Part shown: positions 42,412-55,034 of the stretch, piece after piece | Layout: each line of letters begins with the position of its first letter | Position numbering within the stretch: the first letter of the stretch is position 1 | Assembly: GCF_016920785.2 (NCBI RefSeq) | Contig: NW_024609846.1 | Coordinates: 104,956,831 to 105,020,830 of the forward strand | Direction of reading: 5' to 3' | Length of the DNA stretch: 64,000 nucleotides | Source: Ixodes scapularis | Lineage: Eukaryota > Arthropoda > Arachnida > Ixodida > Ixodidae | Made by a program: the position numbers and the translations under genes | Notes under the pieces: model-generated | Seen by the model: the letters and a program-made list of their open reading frames with translations, nothing else | What the model was told of the DNA's origin: nothing | Database searches by the model: none

Positions 42412-45311
42412 AAACCAATGGAGCATATCCGCGTCTGTGAAAATTGGCATTAATATGGTAGATAAGACCGTAGTTTCGGAGAATTAAATTAACCGAGACA
42501 AGAAGACACGTTGCTACATTCTTTTAGCTAAACTCCGCAGGTTACATGAAAACAGTTGTTCCTTTTAATTTCGAATAACTACTACGTTGGAGTGCAGTGG
42601 CAGCACTGACCGGCGATATTTTAATTTGGTAACATGTTTTCTTTGAGTTGTTTGTATCATTTTCGATGCTGCCAACTGTAAGGGGGCCGAGGGCTCGTCA
42701 AGCTGCCTGTGGGTAGCTTTTTCCCTCGGTCTCCGCAATCAGTAAATACAAATAAAAAGGGTTTATTAGTATTAGAACGAGTTTTGGATATCAACTTTTC
42801 TGGCCGGCAAACTATTTCGAGGAGATAATGCGGACTAAAGGACAAAAAAAAAAAAAAAATACGGTGGTGTCCTTTCGCCGATCGAACACGACGAGGAAAA
42901 GACACCGTCCGGAAGTTCTTGGCAAGTGCTTCTTCATTTCTAACGAGTTAATCGCCTGGAAGCCTATAATTCTACTCTAGTACACGATCAACGCTGCCAA
43001 CACGACGATACGGTGTTTGAATGAACGACAATTAGAAGGGAAAGGCGCGCGCTTTGGCAGGAAAGGCAGAGTCGCGAACTGATTACATCGATCCCACGTA
43101 ACCTTAAAGGGTCCGCCCACGTTGTTATGCTGATTTTTAGCTTTTTTTTTTTTTTTTTTTTCAACGATCGTATAAAATAGAATTCGGGTGGGAGGCTCTA
43201 GCGCGGAGGAGACTACGCAAAACAGCGTGGGTGACCGCGAAGGCCGCATGACAGCGCGGCTCATCAAGGACGCCGTTTAGGCGTGCAAGGTTGTCCGGGT
43301 CACTAAAAAAATTACGCCGCCCGCGAAAAAAAAAAAAGAGAGAAAAGGGTATACGAACAAAATATTCCAGCCCACATCAACGCAGCGGCACGCAAAAAAG
43401 AAATAAAAACAGAGTTTCTTTCTTGTTTGATTGCTGAGCGGTACAAAAGACAGGAACTATCATCCAACAACATTAGGTGGCCGAGGAAAGTCGCCATAGT
43501 ACGTGTGCGACGGCTCAATCGAGGATACGCGCTCTTCGTGGAATCCGGAATTTCGCATACACTCGCGTTGTTATGTAAGGAAACTACCAGAGCCCAGTTT
43601 ATAAATAGATGACCTCGTTATGAGGGGGAAAAAAAGACAACGTCGGCTCGTGTGATCCGTTCGCATGAATGATCCGTTCGCACGAATGTTTCGACAGGTA
43701 ACGCCACCTTATAGGCGGAATCTTCGCAACTCTGGGACGGCCCGCGGCCGCAATTTTCGGACCCGACGTGGAGCTGGAGCGTCCTGAGTGCCCTGCCGAA
43801 CTGTGACACAGCGATCGTGACCACTATAGTTCGGTGACATGGCCTTTCTGGTGTTGCGGTTTTTAGCCGCAGCCGATTGAGGAGCCTACAGTGCATTGCT
43901 CTGTGGCTATTGAAGAACAATGTATACAACGATACTTTTACAGTGCGTCCTCGATAGCTTTGTCTTATCGTCAAACCGTCTAGTAATACACGTACTGTTG
44001 TGTAAGCATACTTTATAGCAACAACCGCCATACTGGACATAGTATGTTACATGAATGATAATTGCCTAGTCTAAATGTCAACCTTGTACAGTTGTTTACA
44101 CACAGGAAGACCAGCATTCCTTTAAATGTGGTGCCATACGTCGCCCTTTAGTGGCCGCACAGTGTTAATTCCGTCAGTGCAGATGGTCTGTACCGTTGCT
44201 CTAAAACGTGGTGCGGGAATAGCTCCTAATCCTATTCGCACCTTCAGGCGAGGCGACGTCACCCAGCGATAAAGTTGTTAAGGAGAGAAGAGGGAGCTAC
44301 CGTTCATCTTGGTAAGGAGCGAAAACTGGCGGAATCTAGTGGCCAAAAAGTGAAACAGGGGCAAGAAGGATTATAAATTCACGCCGGTGATGCAATTCAC
44401 GCCGGTGATGCCGCGATTACAATGTGCTCACCGTTTTTTTTTTTTTGTGATGTTTATTAAAGAAAGTCGTACAAGGGTAAGAATCACTGTGGATCAAGAA
44501 TTACTAATAGGTTCCTCCCCCGACCGGCGATACTGCGGAGCTCTTCAAGTTTCGAGGCGAAAACGAGGCTCGACAGGTCGACCTGGAAAAGCTTCATCTT
44601 CAAGGTGAGCCTGACGCGCGCACGTCAGAGGTTTGGGCAATCCATTTTCTTGTCAAACTAGACCGGCTGATGGATGGCGCACACTTTGGATGAGTGAATT
44701 CACGGCTACATGCAAATAGAAGACGGAAGACTTTGTTTGGAAAATGCGACACGACTAGTTGGCTCAATGGACGTGAGCCTTAGGCCCATTCACTGGGACC
44801 CGACAAAAACAAAACGGCACTAAAGCTGGTGTGATGTCCAACGCCGTGCAAACGCAACCTCATTTTATTCTCGTTTAAAGACACGTCATGATTTTTTGTT
44901 GTTCCTTCGAGACAGAAGTGGAAATGGGAGAGCACGTTGGCTGAAGTCGGCAGGCAAAAGGACAGCGTGCACGAACAAGAGCTACTTTGTACGTGTCGCA
45001 ATTATGTTTTCGTGGCCTCGGCGTTTTATGCACGATCGTCGACATCGAAAGTATTCCGTTTATCTTCTGCACGGCGGCAAGGTCCTCAAAGTGGCGGCTA
45101 GGTGACGCTTCAAATGGGCCACGTTTCATTGTCTGAGCCGAGACGGGAGCTGCTCTATCATTGTTTTCGTAATGATTGGGCCGAAGAAAGCAGCCAAACA
45201 AACGAAGGAAATGAAAGATATCAAACAAAATAGAATTCACATCGGCATTGCATGACCTCCTCTCCTTGGACTGAGCGCGGAATCAAGATTGAGAGCGGAG
45301 TGAGTCTCTCT
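42412..45311. other. Unassigned stretch with two small tandem duplications
   Basis: GATCCGTTCGCATGAAT is tandemly duplicated at about 43651-43686, and AATTCACGCCGGTGATGC is perfectly duplicated at 44376-44411. T and A homopolymers are present. Frames at 43618-44040 and 44875-45240 (minus) are unrecognised. A donor-like CAAG|GTGAGC lies near 44602 (plus). Confidence 0.4.
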
Positions 45312-45519
45312 CTACTACGCTTCAGCTTACGGTGGACCACGACGGGCGCTAGGAGCCACCCCAGCCCATCCAGCTCTGCGAACATTTCACGTAACTACGC
45401 TCCCCGCACGTCGAACTTCCAGAAGATCACGTGACACTTACGCGGCAGCGGCATTGAGTTGGCTTCGATGTTTCGTAGTGTCGTCTACGGTCCATCGTCT
45501 AAGGTGAAAGGGAGTATAG
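45312..45519. repeat. Family B inverted-repeat element, copy 3
   Basis: The left CTACTACGCTTCAGCTTACG then GTGGACCACGACG pairs with the right CGTCTACGGTCCATCG then AAAGGGAGTATAG. The interior (CCCATCCAGC, GAACATTTCACGT, ACTACGC, AAGATCACGTGACACTTACG) matches 56198-56410. Confidence 0.6.
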
Positions 45520-45983
45520 ACGCACTACTCGGCCCACACGTCGAGACAGCGCGCATTTCCAAACTCCGGCAGCTGGTGTGTGCAGTGGCGTTCATTGTTC
45601 TAAAGTGCTCCGCATCGTATTGAGCGAAGGAGCGCTCGGTGGACCGCTCGCTTACATCCTCCGTCGTCTGACCCCTTGACGGAGAAGCATACCATTCATA
45701 GGCACGCGCTCCTGCAGACACGGAGAGGCTCAGGGGAAATCCGCAGAAAAATACGCACACGGATGGACGCGCGAAGTCAAAGCATGGAGGAAGGCAATGA
45801 GCGCGAGCTCGAGACCTGACGCCCTACCGTTCTCATTCTGTCACTGACTGTGGGTTAGTTCCGTGGTTCGAAATTATTAGATGAGGGCATGCATCACGAG
45901 AAAGTGGAGATGCGCGGTACTGTTGAGTGAATGAGTGAGAACGCCGCAGCGCGTGACTTTCTTCGGCATATATGCTGCGCTCC
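45520..45983. other. Unassigned spacer
   Basis: Nothing recognisable. Confidence 0.4.
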
Positions 45984-46095
45984 TCGAGGCTGATGAAACA
46001 CTGGAGTGGAGTGGCGGCTGAGAGAGCGTGCGCTTACTCCGATGTGCGCATAACATGCCCCCCTCTCCACTACGCTGCTTTATCAGCCTCGATGT
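45984..46095. repeat. 112-bp foldback
   Basis: TCGAGGCTGATGAAACACTG and GAGTGGAG at the left are mirrored by CTCCACTACGCTGCTTTATC and AGCCTCGA at the right. Confidence 0.5.
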
Positions 46096-46179
46096 AGCAC
46101 AGCGTCTATCGAAGGCCACGCACTCCGGCGTTCCCGCTCATACTGTTCACGATGGTACATACAACCACCCATGCGCCGA

Positions 46180-46212
46180 CACACACACACACACACACAC
46201 AAACACACACAC
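46180..46212. repeat. (AC)n microsatellite
   Basis: CA dinucleotide run with one interruption, followed by a short (TA)n run. Confidence 0.9.
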
Positions 46213-47684
46213 TTGTATATTAGTATATATATATGTACACACGTAGGCCTTGTCTCGTTAATATGGACACCTCCGTTTACCTCAAAAAGCGTTCATAATA
46301 ACGAGACAAAAATGCACAGATTACCCTGGACGCATCCCCGAAAGTTTTTAATATATAGCGGGGGATTCATATTAAAAGAGTCCGTATTCACAAAACGTAA
46401 CGGCGCAAACATAAAAAAAAAACAAAAAAAAAAAACAAAAAAAAAAAAAACGCACGTGTCCGTTTTTATACATCATACACGCACGTTCTGGGCAGAAACA
46501 ACCTCGGCTTGAATATAGCAGACTCAAAATGGCCCGAAGAAAGGTCCTCGCGATAAGACTCGAAGATCTGCAGCGGCTTGAAATCATCTCAAGTGAGACG
46601 AAGGCGGGCCACGGCCCTCAAAAAAGCGCAGCAGCGGTCGGTCGACTCGACACGCTGCCTGAGCAGCAAGAAGAAACTCTGGGGCTGCTTCCTTTTAATG
46701 CCAATTAAAACGGCAGTTGCATGACGCGGCCGAACCGGACCCAAAGCCCTAATTATTTATTTATCTCTGCACGGGAAACGGACCGCTTGGGTAAATCATA
46801 CAGGGTGAGTACATTGTTCCGCACGCAAAGTGCTCGTTAGATAATAGCCGCAAAATGGAGAGAACTGAAATAAAAATGTTGGTTACGGTTTTGGTTTGAC
46901 GATCCTAAATGCGCGAAAGAAAAATGTATGTCTCGTGACGCGGGAAAGATTTTTTTGTTGTTGTTGACTGGGAAAAGTGTTGTCGTTTATCGACATCGGC
47001 CGGCCTTCTCAAAGTTCGAATATTAATTCTAGAAAAATGTAAAATAAAAAAAAGTATGATTTGTCTATGGCGTCCGTGTCCACGAAAGACGTACCAGGGT
47101 ATTGCAAATGAAAAATCTCATAGGACTTTCTGCCCGAAATGATCGATTTCATACATCCGCGGGGTTCGTACGTTAGGTCATCAGACTTAAACTGGCACGC
47201 AACTCGCACCGTTCTTAAAGTCTGAAACCCCAGTCAAAGTTTCCAAATGAAATTTGGCTGCTGCCCTACCCTTCTCGCGAAACGATAGTACATTATCGCT
47301 CTCGTACTATGATGCACAGGCATCGATCACCCCCCTGACGGTCTTCTGCACCTCCTCATCCTGCAGAGCAGCGCCCTTGGACGCCGAAAGTCTCCTTACG
47401 GCCGCCCGCCTGATGCATGGGCGCCCCTCCTATCGCCACCAAGCTGATTCATCGGGTCCATCGGTCTGAGCTTCTGACGCGAGCCATCAGTTACTCCCTA
47501 GTCCCTTAAGATCCCCCAACAGAAACAACCGACATTAACCGACCTCAAGTACATGCAGCATGCACGCGAAGGCATCTTTGCCATGGGCTTGCAATCACTT
47601 TGGCTTGCTTCGCAGCAACGTAGCTTCACATGCAGGCCTCGAGAGCCTGTAAGCCTGCCAACCTTGATTAAGGTTGTTCGGCGC
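46213..47684. other. Unassigned stretch
   Basis: A-rich runs lie at 46411-46450. ACAGGGTGAGTACATTG near 46800 could be a single Tc1-like end (TA is absent just before CAGGG, and no partner was seen) or a donor-like site. The frame at 47254-47469 is unrecognised. Confidence 0.4.
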
Positions 47685-47858
47685 TGTTTGTTGCTGCTTG
47701 TCTCTCCAGGGGAACTATAATGGTGCCTGGAACGCGTCTCCGAGTGATCTGGCACACCGTGTCCAAAATAATAGTTTTGGGTGCGATAAACAGACCAGTC
47801 AGACACGGGTTCCAGGTGCCTTATATAGTTCCACTAGAGAGACAAACAGCAACAACCA
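47685..47858. repeat. 174-bp foldback element
   Basis: TGTTTGTTGCTGCTTGTCTC, GGGGAACTATAA and GGTGCCTGGAACGCG at the left are mirrored by GGGTTCCAGGTGCC, TTATATAGTTCCACT and GAGACAAACAGCAACAACC at the right, about 50-bp arms. Confidence 0.65.
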
Positions 47859-50537
47859 ACACTCTGTCTTCCTGTCACTTTTTTCTTTCTCTTCCACGAT
47901 TGTTAATTGTTTCTAAGTGTTCGACCCAGCCTCGGGTAATTCATCAAGATGAAAAATAGTAGTTGCCTTGATTTCCGCCTGATGACGTCATAGACGTGTC
48001 ATGCTGTCGCCGATTGCGATCCTGGCATTGTCACAACAGCGCTAGTGGATGTAGCAGACGCCTGTTCGTTGCAGGCCGCTCTCTAGCTCGACAGTCCACG
48101 GAAGCTTCGGCAGCCAGGGGTTGGGACGCTGCGACGATAGCGACACTCGCGTTTGCTCGCGCTTTTGACCGGAACTTATGCGACCAACCACCAGGATCGC
48201 GACATCCGTCAGCGTAACACTCCGACTTTCGTGACGTATTTTGCTGTCACAACAGGACCATTGCCAATGCATGGGCGGAATAGGACGCTAGACACACTGG
48301 CCGGCGATTGGTGTGTCTAGTGCCCAATACACAGCGAAGCAGGTACAGGGAGCTGGCAATCGGTTACGTGTTCGATGTCTGTGGCAGCGGCCCGACTCGG
48401 TTTCCTGGAGCCGTGCCCATGTAGGTCAACGCCGCGTCAAACCGTCTTTTGTTCGTGCTCCGTCGACTTGCCTTTCCCGGCTACTTTGTTCCTCCGCGAA
48501 CCGTCTCGGTCTCGTGGTGCGGCGGCGGCCTCCTCTGGCTGGTCGCACTTCTTGGACGGCGGACTTGGCGGCGCTCTTGGATCGGTGGTGCCGATCGCTC
48601 CACCTCGCTCATTTCACAAGCTCCAATGTTCCCACTTTATCTGTTTTTGATAGCCGCGTTAGTTAGCTTGCGGTTACTAAGATGAGAACGTGCATCGGCA
48701 GCGCTACCACATGGTGTAATAGTCGTTAGCATAATGAGGATTTAGTCATGCGTTCACTGCGTTGGAACCAGCCAAGTGCACAGCAACGACAACGCATTTT
48801 GTGCCGCCTTTAATCTTAAAGAAAAGAGAATGTTAAAGTGAGTTCTTCTTACGTATGTTTTATATGCGTCGTTTTGTATATATTACTTCGCGTTGGCTCG
48901 GTGCCCCATGTTGAGCAATTCAACTTTTTTTTTTCTCACGTTGCCATCTTTTGTGACAAAGGGATAAACAGGTCTCAATGCCGAACATAGAAGTCTTGAA
49001 CGTGGAAAGTTAATTAACTCCGGATTACGTGGTTGCAGATGCTCGACGGTGGTCATGCACCTAAGAGTAGTTCATTATAGTCGCTAAAAGCTTAATGGGG
49101 CGTGGCTTGTTGTGACCACACTTCGTGATTCGTTCTTCTCGGCTAATGTCACCTTCGGATTGGCTGCTGTGCGATAATGATATGCACGGGTTCACCACGC
49201 CCTGCGTTTCTTAGGCTGCCAATATCTATAAACGTACGCGCTACATTAAAAATAACTGGTTTTGTGAACGCAGAATGATTAAAACGGAGATGTCTGAATG
49301 GCGGAACGGGAAGTGGTCACCTGGCCCGCTGTCCAACAGATTTTATTCTCCTTTGGTCGAAGCTGCTAGACGTTCCGAGAAAAAGAGCTCCGCTCTATTT
49401 TGCTAACGGTCTGTATCTCGTTCTTCTCGCCGCCTTAGCGGAAACGAGAGCCGGTCAGGCTAACGCCGCGGACGACCAGAGCACCGTAGCGGCCTTGTCT
49501 CACCCTCGTTCCAGAGGCGGCGAAACTGGTTTGCCGGGCAACCTCCGTGAGCGCACCTTGCGTCCATCACAGCCAGACACCTTAGCGGAGCATCGCCTAA
49601 TCATAAAACCAGCGAAAGGGTTCGCGTTTTTCTTCAATGTCCCGAATGGCCAGGACTACCGTAACACGCATCAAACGCCGCATAGACCGTGAAAAGATCT
49701 ACGCGCGGCGACTGCACGCGGCGCCACCGGGGGCGCTGGCTGCCGCCGATGTCGATGTCGATGAGAGATTGCGAGATTGGCCAGTTTCGTTTTATCGCTC
49801 TCCAAGGCCACGGCGCGCGTTCGTTTTCAATCAAAGTTCGCCCTGGGGGCGAGTGCGTAGCGTGCGGCCGCCGCGTCGGATTGTGAATCGAGCCACCGGC
49901 GTGCCCGCCTCGCTTCCGCATTTCGCTTCTTCGGTCTTCGGCAACGCGTGCACGATAGATCGGGGTGTGCTCCGAGAAACCGTTTCTGAAGAGCGAGAGC
50001 AGCACGCTGCTCGTTATCTCGCGCGGCATCGCCGGGGCTCCAGCGGGACCCGGAGTAATTGAACACGCTCATTATACGGCGAGTTCGACAGCACGCCGAT
50101 GTTCTTCGAGCAGCCGAAGCACGACCCGGTGTTTCCTTTGTTGTAGACGCCCATGGTACCCAAGGCGGAGCATTGAGAGAATGAACGGAACATTGGCGCG
50201 TCCGGACCCCCCAGGGATTCGCAAAACTTACGATTACAGGAAACAGTTTCCTTCGCTTTCGCTTCCGAGCTTAGAGCGTTCTACAGGCGCCCGTACTGTC
50301 CAGATAGTCGATGCAGCAAACGACAAAATAGAAGAAAAAGACCTATATGGGCATTCCCGCCTTAATAACATTAATATATATATATACACAAACTTATATT
50401 AGTGCGTCCTATTCGAGGATCTAAATGAAGAGTCGAATGAGCTGCAAGCGTGCGAAAAAATTTCGAGAGATGTTGGCTATTCCAAATAGTAGCCGGCAAC
50501 TCCAACATTGTTTCAAGTTTGAACTTATTCGTTTTCT
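47859..50537. other. Unassigned stretch with GC-rich parts
   Basis: A short hairpin (GCTAGACACAC/GTGTGTCTAGT) lies at about 48290-48320. About 48300-48700 and 49440-50120 are GC-rich and open in several frames. The frame ending at 48685 finishes with MFPLYLFLIAALVSLRLLR, hydrophobic but followed at once by a stop. No gene was recognised. Confidence 0.4.
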
Positions 50538-50745
50538 TTTTTCGAACTGGCGGCCGTAGCTGTGTGCACTGATCTCTACTGTGGCTGTGTGCGTAGCTGC
50601 TCAGCTCGTGCTGACGGCGAGCATCCACAGTACTTTTGCAACGTGCATCATCAAGATTGTCGGTCTTGGGAATTCATAAGTGTGAGCTCGTTCTGAGCAT
50701 ACCCAGTGAAGAGTGCACTCAAATATGGCGCCCAGTGAGTACCCC
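50538..50745 (+). repeat. Family C MITE, copy 1
   Basis: ACTGGCGGCCGTAG, CTCGTGCTGACGGCGAGC, CTTTTGCAACGTGCATCA, GAGCTCGTTCTGAGCAT and AATATGGCGCCCAGTGAGTA follow the order of copies 2 and 3. The outer left end is diverged. It is joined head-to-tail to copy 2 at a shared TA (50746-50747). Confidence 0.65.
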
Positions 50746-50747
50746 TA

Positions 50748-50942
50748 CAGGGAATATTCACTGACGGCCATACCTGTGTGCGCAACTGCTGAGCGCGTGC
50801 TGACAGTCAGCTTACGCAATTCTTTTGCAACGTGCATTGCGTACCATCACCGGTCTTTGCAGCCTATTAATCTGAGCTCGTTCTGGGCATGCGCCCTAAA
50901 CATCGCCCTCAAACATGGCGTCCGGTGAATGTAGTAGCAGGA
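50748..50942 (+). repeat. Family C MITE, copy 2
   Basis: The left end CAGGGAATATTCACTGACGG then CCATA follows a TA; the right end ATGGCGTCCGGTGAATG is its inverted partner. Internal blocks GCGCGTGCTGACAG, TTTTGCAACGTGCATT and GAGCTCGTTCTGGGCATGCG are shared with the other copies. TA flanking and about 28-bp termini suggest a Tc1/mariner-type MITE. Confidence 0.7.
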
Positions 50943-52147
50943 TAAATACACCTCCGTTATAAGTGAATCCTTAGAAACTTGAGCAGTAAGCTGTAAGAAA
51001 GGCTATAGTGTCCTCTGGTGCCGTGCATTACAGAAACTAAAAATATAAGCCAGCCCCTCTCGCTCCCCTCATTCTTTTCGACCGAGCACAAACGAGTCGC
51101 CCAATGATGCCGTAATTACTACTAGCCCCACAAATAGGGGATGCCCTAAGAGGCGCTGCCAGAGCGGACCGACGGACATTCAGAGAGGACGGTCTTCCCA
51201 AACAAAGCGCGGCTCCCGGCACAAATCACCTCCACGTCAGCGGCGACTCATCCGAAACCCCCTGGGCCCAGCAGTCCCCACGCCCAAGCCCACAGTCGGC
51301 GACAGAGTCTCCTCCCAGGAGACCTGCATGCAGCACAGTCCAGTGAGTGCGCATGTGTGTGTGTCCCTAGAGACACGAGCGGCGCCGTTCAGCGTCGGTT
51401 CGGTGCGTGCGCTTTCTCCGTGGGACTGAAAGAGTAGAGAGAAGGCCTCAAATGACAACCTGCAGTGATCGAGGCAAGCGTCTTTTCAAAGGACAAGCGG
51501 CGGACGGCGCCACACACAAAAAGGGTCGTTGCATCCTTGCATGGCACATCTTGAGGAGGAACGTCGGAACGGCCGCAAAGAAGAAGACCGAGACGGAGGA
51601 GTCCGCGTTAATGGCACGGTCCTCCACACCAAGTTCAAGAGCTCACGTTTACGCGGACGGAGTGCTCCGCATTTGGCACAAGGTGCGGCTCTGCACGAAA
51701 GAGAGAGCGCAGAACGAGCCCATTACGCGTTATGGCGGCCGCGCCGCGGCTACGTTCCACGCGCTCACGCTGCTGGATACATACAGCGCGATGAGGTGCT
51801 GTTTGGGGGGGCCTCCCTTACCGAATAATTGACTCAGTTTCTCGCAGTGTGTTGTGGATGTGAGTGCGGAGGGGACGATGAGGTCTGAAGGAGATGGTCT
51901 GGACGCGTCAGCCGCTGGTGTATAGCAGGTCTGGCCGGCGCAGTTCCATCGTGCGTGCGGCTTAATTGCCTAATTGCAGGGATAAACAGAATGAAGGCGG
52001 CCAGACACGTTTATCGTGGTGCGAAGAATGCGAAGGGTCGCGACGCATGGTTGCGGCGAAAAAAGGTTTTGTTCCAGCACGCGCGAAAATTTTTATTTAT
52101 TATTGTTTGTTTGTTTGTAGTGAGTGGAAAACTATACTTCGTTTCAG
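50943..52147. other. Unassigned stretch
   Basis: GC-rich with overlapping open frames (51407-51832). No recognisable protein or repeat. Confidence 0.4.
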
Positions 52148-52372
52148 ACGCAGGCGATGCTATATATGCGAGCATCTAACCCTGAGCCCCCTGAGCCGAG
52201 TGAAGACACGACGGGGCTGGACGCGCGGCGCGAGGAATCAGATAGTGTTCGTTCGACGGGCATCCGAAAGGCTGCATCATTCCGCCGCCACCGTGCCCGC
52301 GGCTGGCAGTGTCGCCGGCGGCCAAACGGCGAAACTGTAGGAGAGCGAAAAAAAATTATCTCGTTGCCATGA
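52148..52372 (+). other. Candidate host exon (unassigned)
   Basis: A T-rich stretch and CTATACTTCGTTTCAG make a good acceptor at 52147. The frame that follows (MRASNPEPPEPSEDTTG, then LDARREESDSVRST and IRKAASFRRHRARG) is open for 74 codons and has the polar, acidic-then-basic composition of a cytoplasmic region. It ends at a TGA near 52372. A weak donor (GTAGGAG) lies near 52337. I cannot name a family. Confidence 0.25.
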
Positions 52373-53181
52373 CATCCCGGTACACCGTGGTCTTTCTGCA
52401 CGTGCGACAACCTCGCTGGAGCTCTGCGCGTGTGGTACATGTGGCGGCACGAGCCGTCTCGTACGTGCTCAAGGGTGGACGAGTCACCCTTGAAACTATA
52501 GTGAGAGAGAGTGAAGAGCGAACTTTATCGGGCACGTCGCGAGGAGCGCGCTGTCCTCACCTGAAGAGTATTATCTTACACCGTGCCCTGAGCACTGTAC
52601 GAGCCCACGTGCTTGCCAGGGACGCTGAGAGCCATTACAAGTTTTTTTTTAGAGAAACTTCAATATCTCTTTTTTTTTTTTTTTTAGCAGAATATAGGAT
52701 CAGAAATCCTCTTGCGATTACGTGCCGAAATAACTAATAAAATACATCAAAAAGAGAAAAAATGGTTCTGAGGGGTAATTTCTAGTCGGCGCTCATAAAT
52801 GGCCGGAGAGCTCGGGATGTGGCTGACAGGACGCTGCTGAGAGCATTCGGCTTCGAAAAAGCACCGGAGGACTTCGAGGTGCACGAACTCCCACAGGAGT
52901 TCACCCATGCGTCTTTCTTTTGAATGTCGCCAGATTGCTCACTTTTCAAACTTATAGGTGTTGCTGTTAGGAAGTATACAATATGTTAAAGAGAAACTAG
53001 TTCTCCTAAAGCGACTCGAAAACCGCAAACAAGTTCACTTCGCTGACGTATCAATGTCTCCGAATGCTACGACTCACCGGTCGAACGTGCAGCATCGCTG
53101 TAACCAGGGTTCAACCCCTGCGGCGTACAGCGAGCACGCGGCGCATTCGAGTCATGTCAGAAAGGTATGCACGCACACACT
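52373..53181. other. Unassigned stretch
   Basis: T16 run near 52670. No gene was recognised. Confidence 0.4.
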
Positions 53182-53215
53182 CTCAGAGTTGCCCACTGCA
53201 GTGGGTAACTCTGAG
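53182..53215. repeat. Loopless 17-bp palindrome
   Basis: CTCAGAGTTGCCCACTG and CAGTGGGTAACTCTGAG are adjacent reverse complements with one mismatch. GTGCG/CGCAC-like flanks extend the symmetry weakly. Confidence 0.75.
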
Positions 53216-53871
53216 AATGCGCACGCAGACGCGGAAACGGCCCGCAGCGGGCACACTAGCAAAGCGCGCGTCACGCGATTGCGTAAACCGTAGCGCTTTT
53301 CTCCACACCAACAATTCCGCGCGAAAAAAGAAAAAAAAAAGAAGTCATTAACGAAATATACCTATGAAAAAGGTATTACGCGTAGGGAAGAGTGACATCC
53401 CCAAAGAGCATGACGTTGCGCATACCGGCGTCGACGTTCGCCGTCAACGCATCCTGGCCATGATTTGTGTGTCTGCGTTGGCGGAAGCGTGTCGATCGTT
53501 TTGGGGCAACGCCCACTGCCGTCACATCTGAATTCGGCCGATGCTGCATCCTACCCATTTTTTTTTTTTATCCGACTCGACGACGTAACCGGTAGTATAC
53601 GCCAGCCCGCATATACATCTAGTACGCCGGCCAGAATGAAGCGCATTACGGCCGCTCCTTTCAATACTTGTTTCGTTTAATGCTTCTGGCGCAATTATTT
53701 TGCTTCCTCAAGTTCGGTCATGATTTCGCACTTTCCCAATCGGAGGTCAAGGCTGGATCGGTGATAGACGGAGGCGGCCGTCGCGCTGCTGATACACCGT
53801 AGAAAAGACAGTCTGCAGGATGTTGTCTGAGGCGACCCTCTTCCTCGTAAACAGCGGTCAAGTTGGTCATA
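53216..53871. other. Unassigned stretch
   Basis: Nothing recognisable. Confidence 0.4.
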
Positions 53872-53940
53872 CATGGATGGATGATATTGGCTATGCCCTT
53901 TGTAACGGGCGGCAACTTGCGCCACCTAGCCTAAAAAAAT
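53872..53940 (-). repeat. LINE 3' end with (ATCC)n tail, copy 3
   Basis: ATGGATGGATGATATTGGC, CCCTTTGTAACGGGCGGC and GCGCCACCTAGCCTAAAAA. This is the clearest of the three copies. On the minus strand it ends in an ATCC microsatellite. Confidence 0.65.
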
Positions 53941-55034
53941 GCTTTCGTCCCCCACTTAAACGCTCAAGTTCTTTCCCTCTACACCCCTGCAACTATCACC
54001 GGGCCGCGGAAAACAACCACTGGGCTGACCACCGTCTGCGAACATGCTCGAAACAAACGTGAACTGCTCGGAACGTGCTTGAAGCGTGTGTCCGCATATC
54101 GTCCTGTCGTCTTGAATGCGCCGAACACCGCCGTGTCTTCTGTTGGATGTGTGAACCGTCTGACCGCCCGTTCACGCGGGGAGCGTCCGACGTATACGTT
54201 TGATATCACGTTGCGGGGACTTGCGCCGAGGTGAACGGCTACGAGTCACCGAGATATTTCTGCTCGGTATGAGGCGTGGCAGGAATTAGTAGTGCAGCAC
54301 GCGGCGAATACGAGGCACCCATGCCCCACTAACTCGCGCTACGTGCATGAGACTTAATATAAAGTTTAACATAAAGTGGTTTTGTTCTCTAGCTCACCTT
54401 TATTGTATACCCCCCAGAAAAAACAAGAGAAAAAACGCGGGATTGCAATGAAGGTTCAGCGTGCCTGGGCTTTATTTTTATGATTTAAAGCTGTCGGGAG
54501 GCAATGTCGCTTCTTAATAATTGTTGCTTATATGTTTCAAAACAAACACTTCACCAGATGAAGCATATTACGGGAAATGAAGGAGGAACCGCACACGACA
54601 CGGGGCCCGTCCACACCCAGTCTGGCTTCATTGCGGGATAGATTACCGATATGGTTACGTAGTCGGTCGGAGTACGCGCCTTCTTCGCGGCCGTTCACAC
54701 CGGCATTCCCGCGCAACCGCTCGCACCACGCACAGTGAGCAGCAGCGCGGCTCATAATGCCCGCGTGCGCGTGAGAGGGGAACGTTTATAGCAAAGCCCG
54801 CGCGCGTTTTCTGGGGCTGTAGATACATCACGAAGTTGTTCCACTCCCGCTCTCGAAATAATGCGAGGGCGCTGCGATAGAACGAGCAAGAATCCTGGTC
54901 CTCTCCCGAGCGTTTTATATTTTCTCCGCTTTATTAATTTTTTTCTTTTGAAGGCAATCGCACATATTGCGTATGTGCACATGGTCGATGTTGTCCAAAT
55001 ACGAGCGGTTTCCTGTGGCGCTTACCCAATACCG
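53941..55034. other. Unassigned stretch
   Basis: The first 60 bases may continue the LINE fragment (shared AACTATCACC). A minus frame at 54537-54755 is protein-like but unrecognised. Confidence 0.4.

Noticed and set aside
46795..46820. ACAGGGTGAGTACATTG as a Tc1-like terminus or splice donor
   Set aside because: No inverted partner, no TA pair and no open frame.
48630..48685. MFPLYLFLIAALVSLRLLR as a signal peptide
   Set aside because: Stops immediately and has no donor site.
53095..53125. T-arm-like CAGGGTTCAACCCCTG
   Set aside because: No box A or anticodon arm at the right distance.
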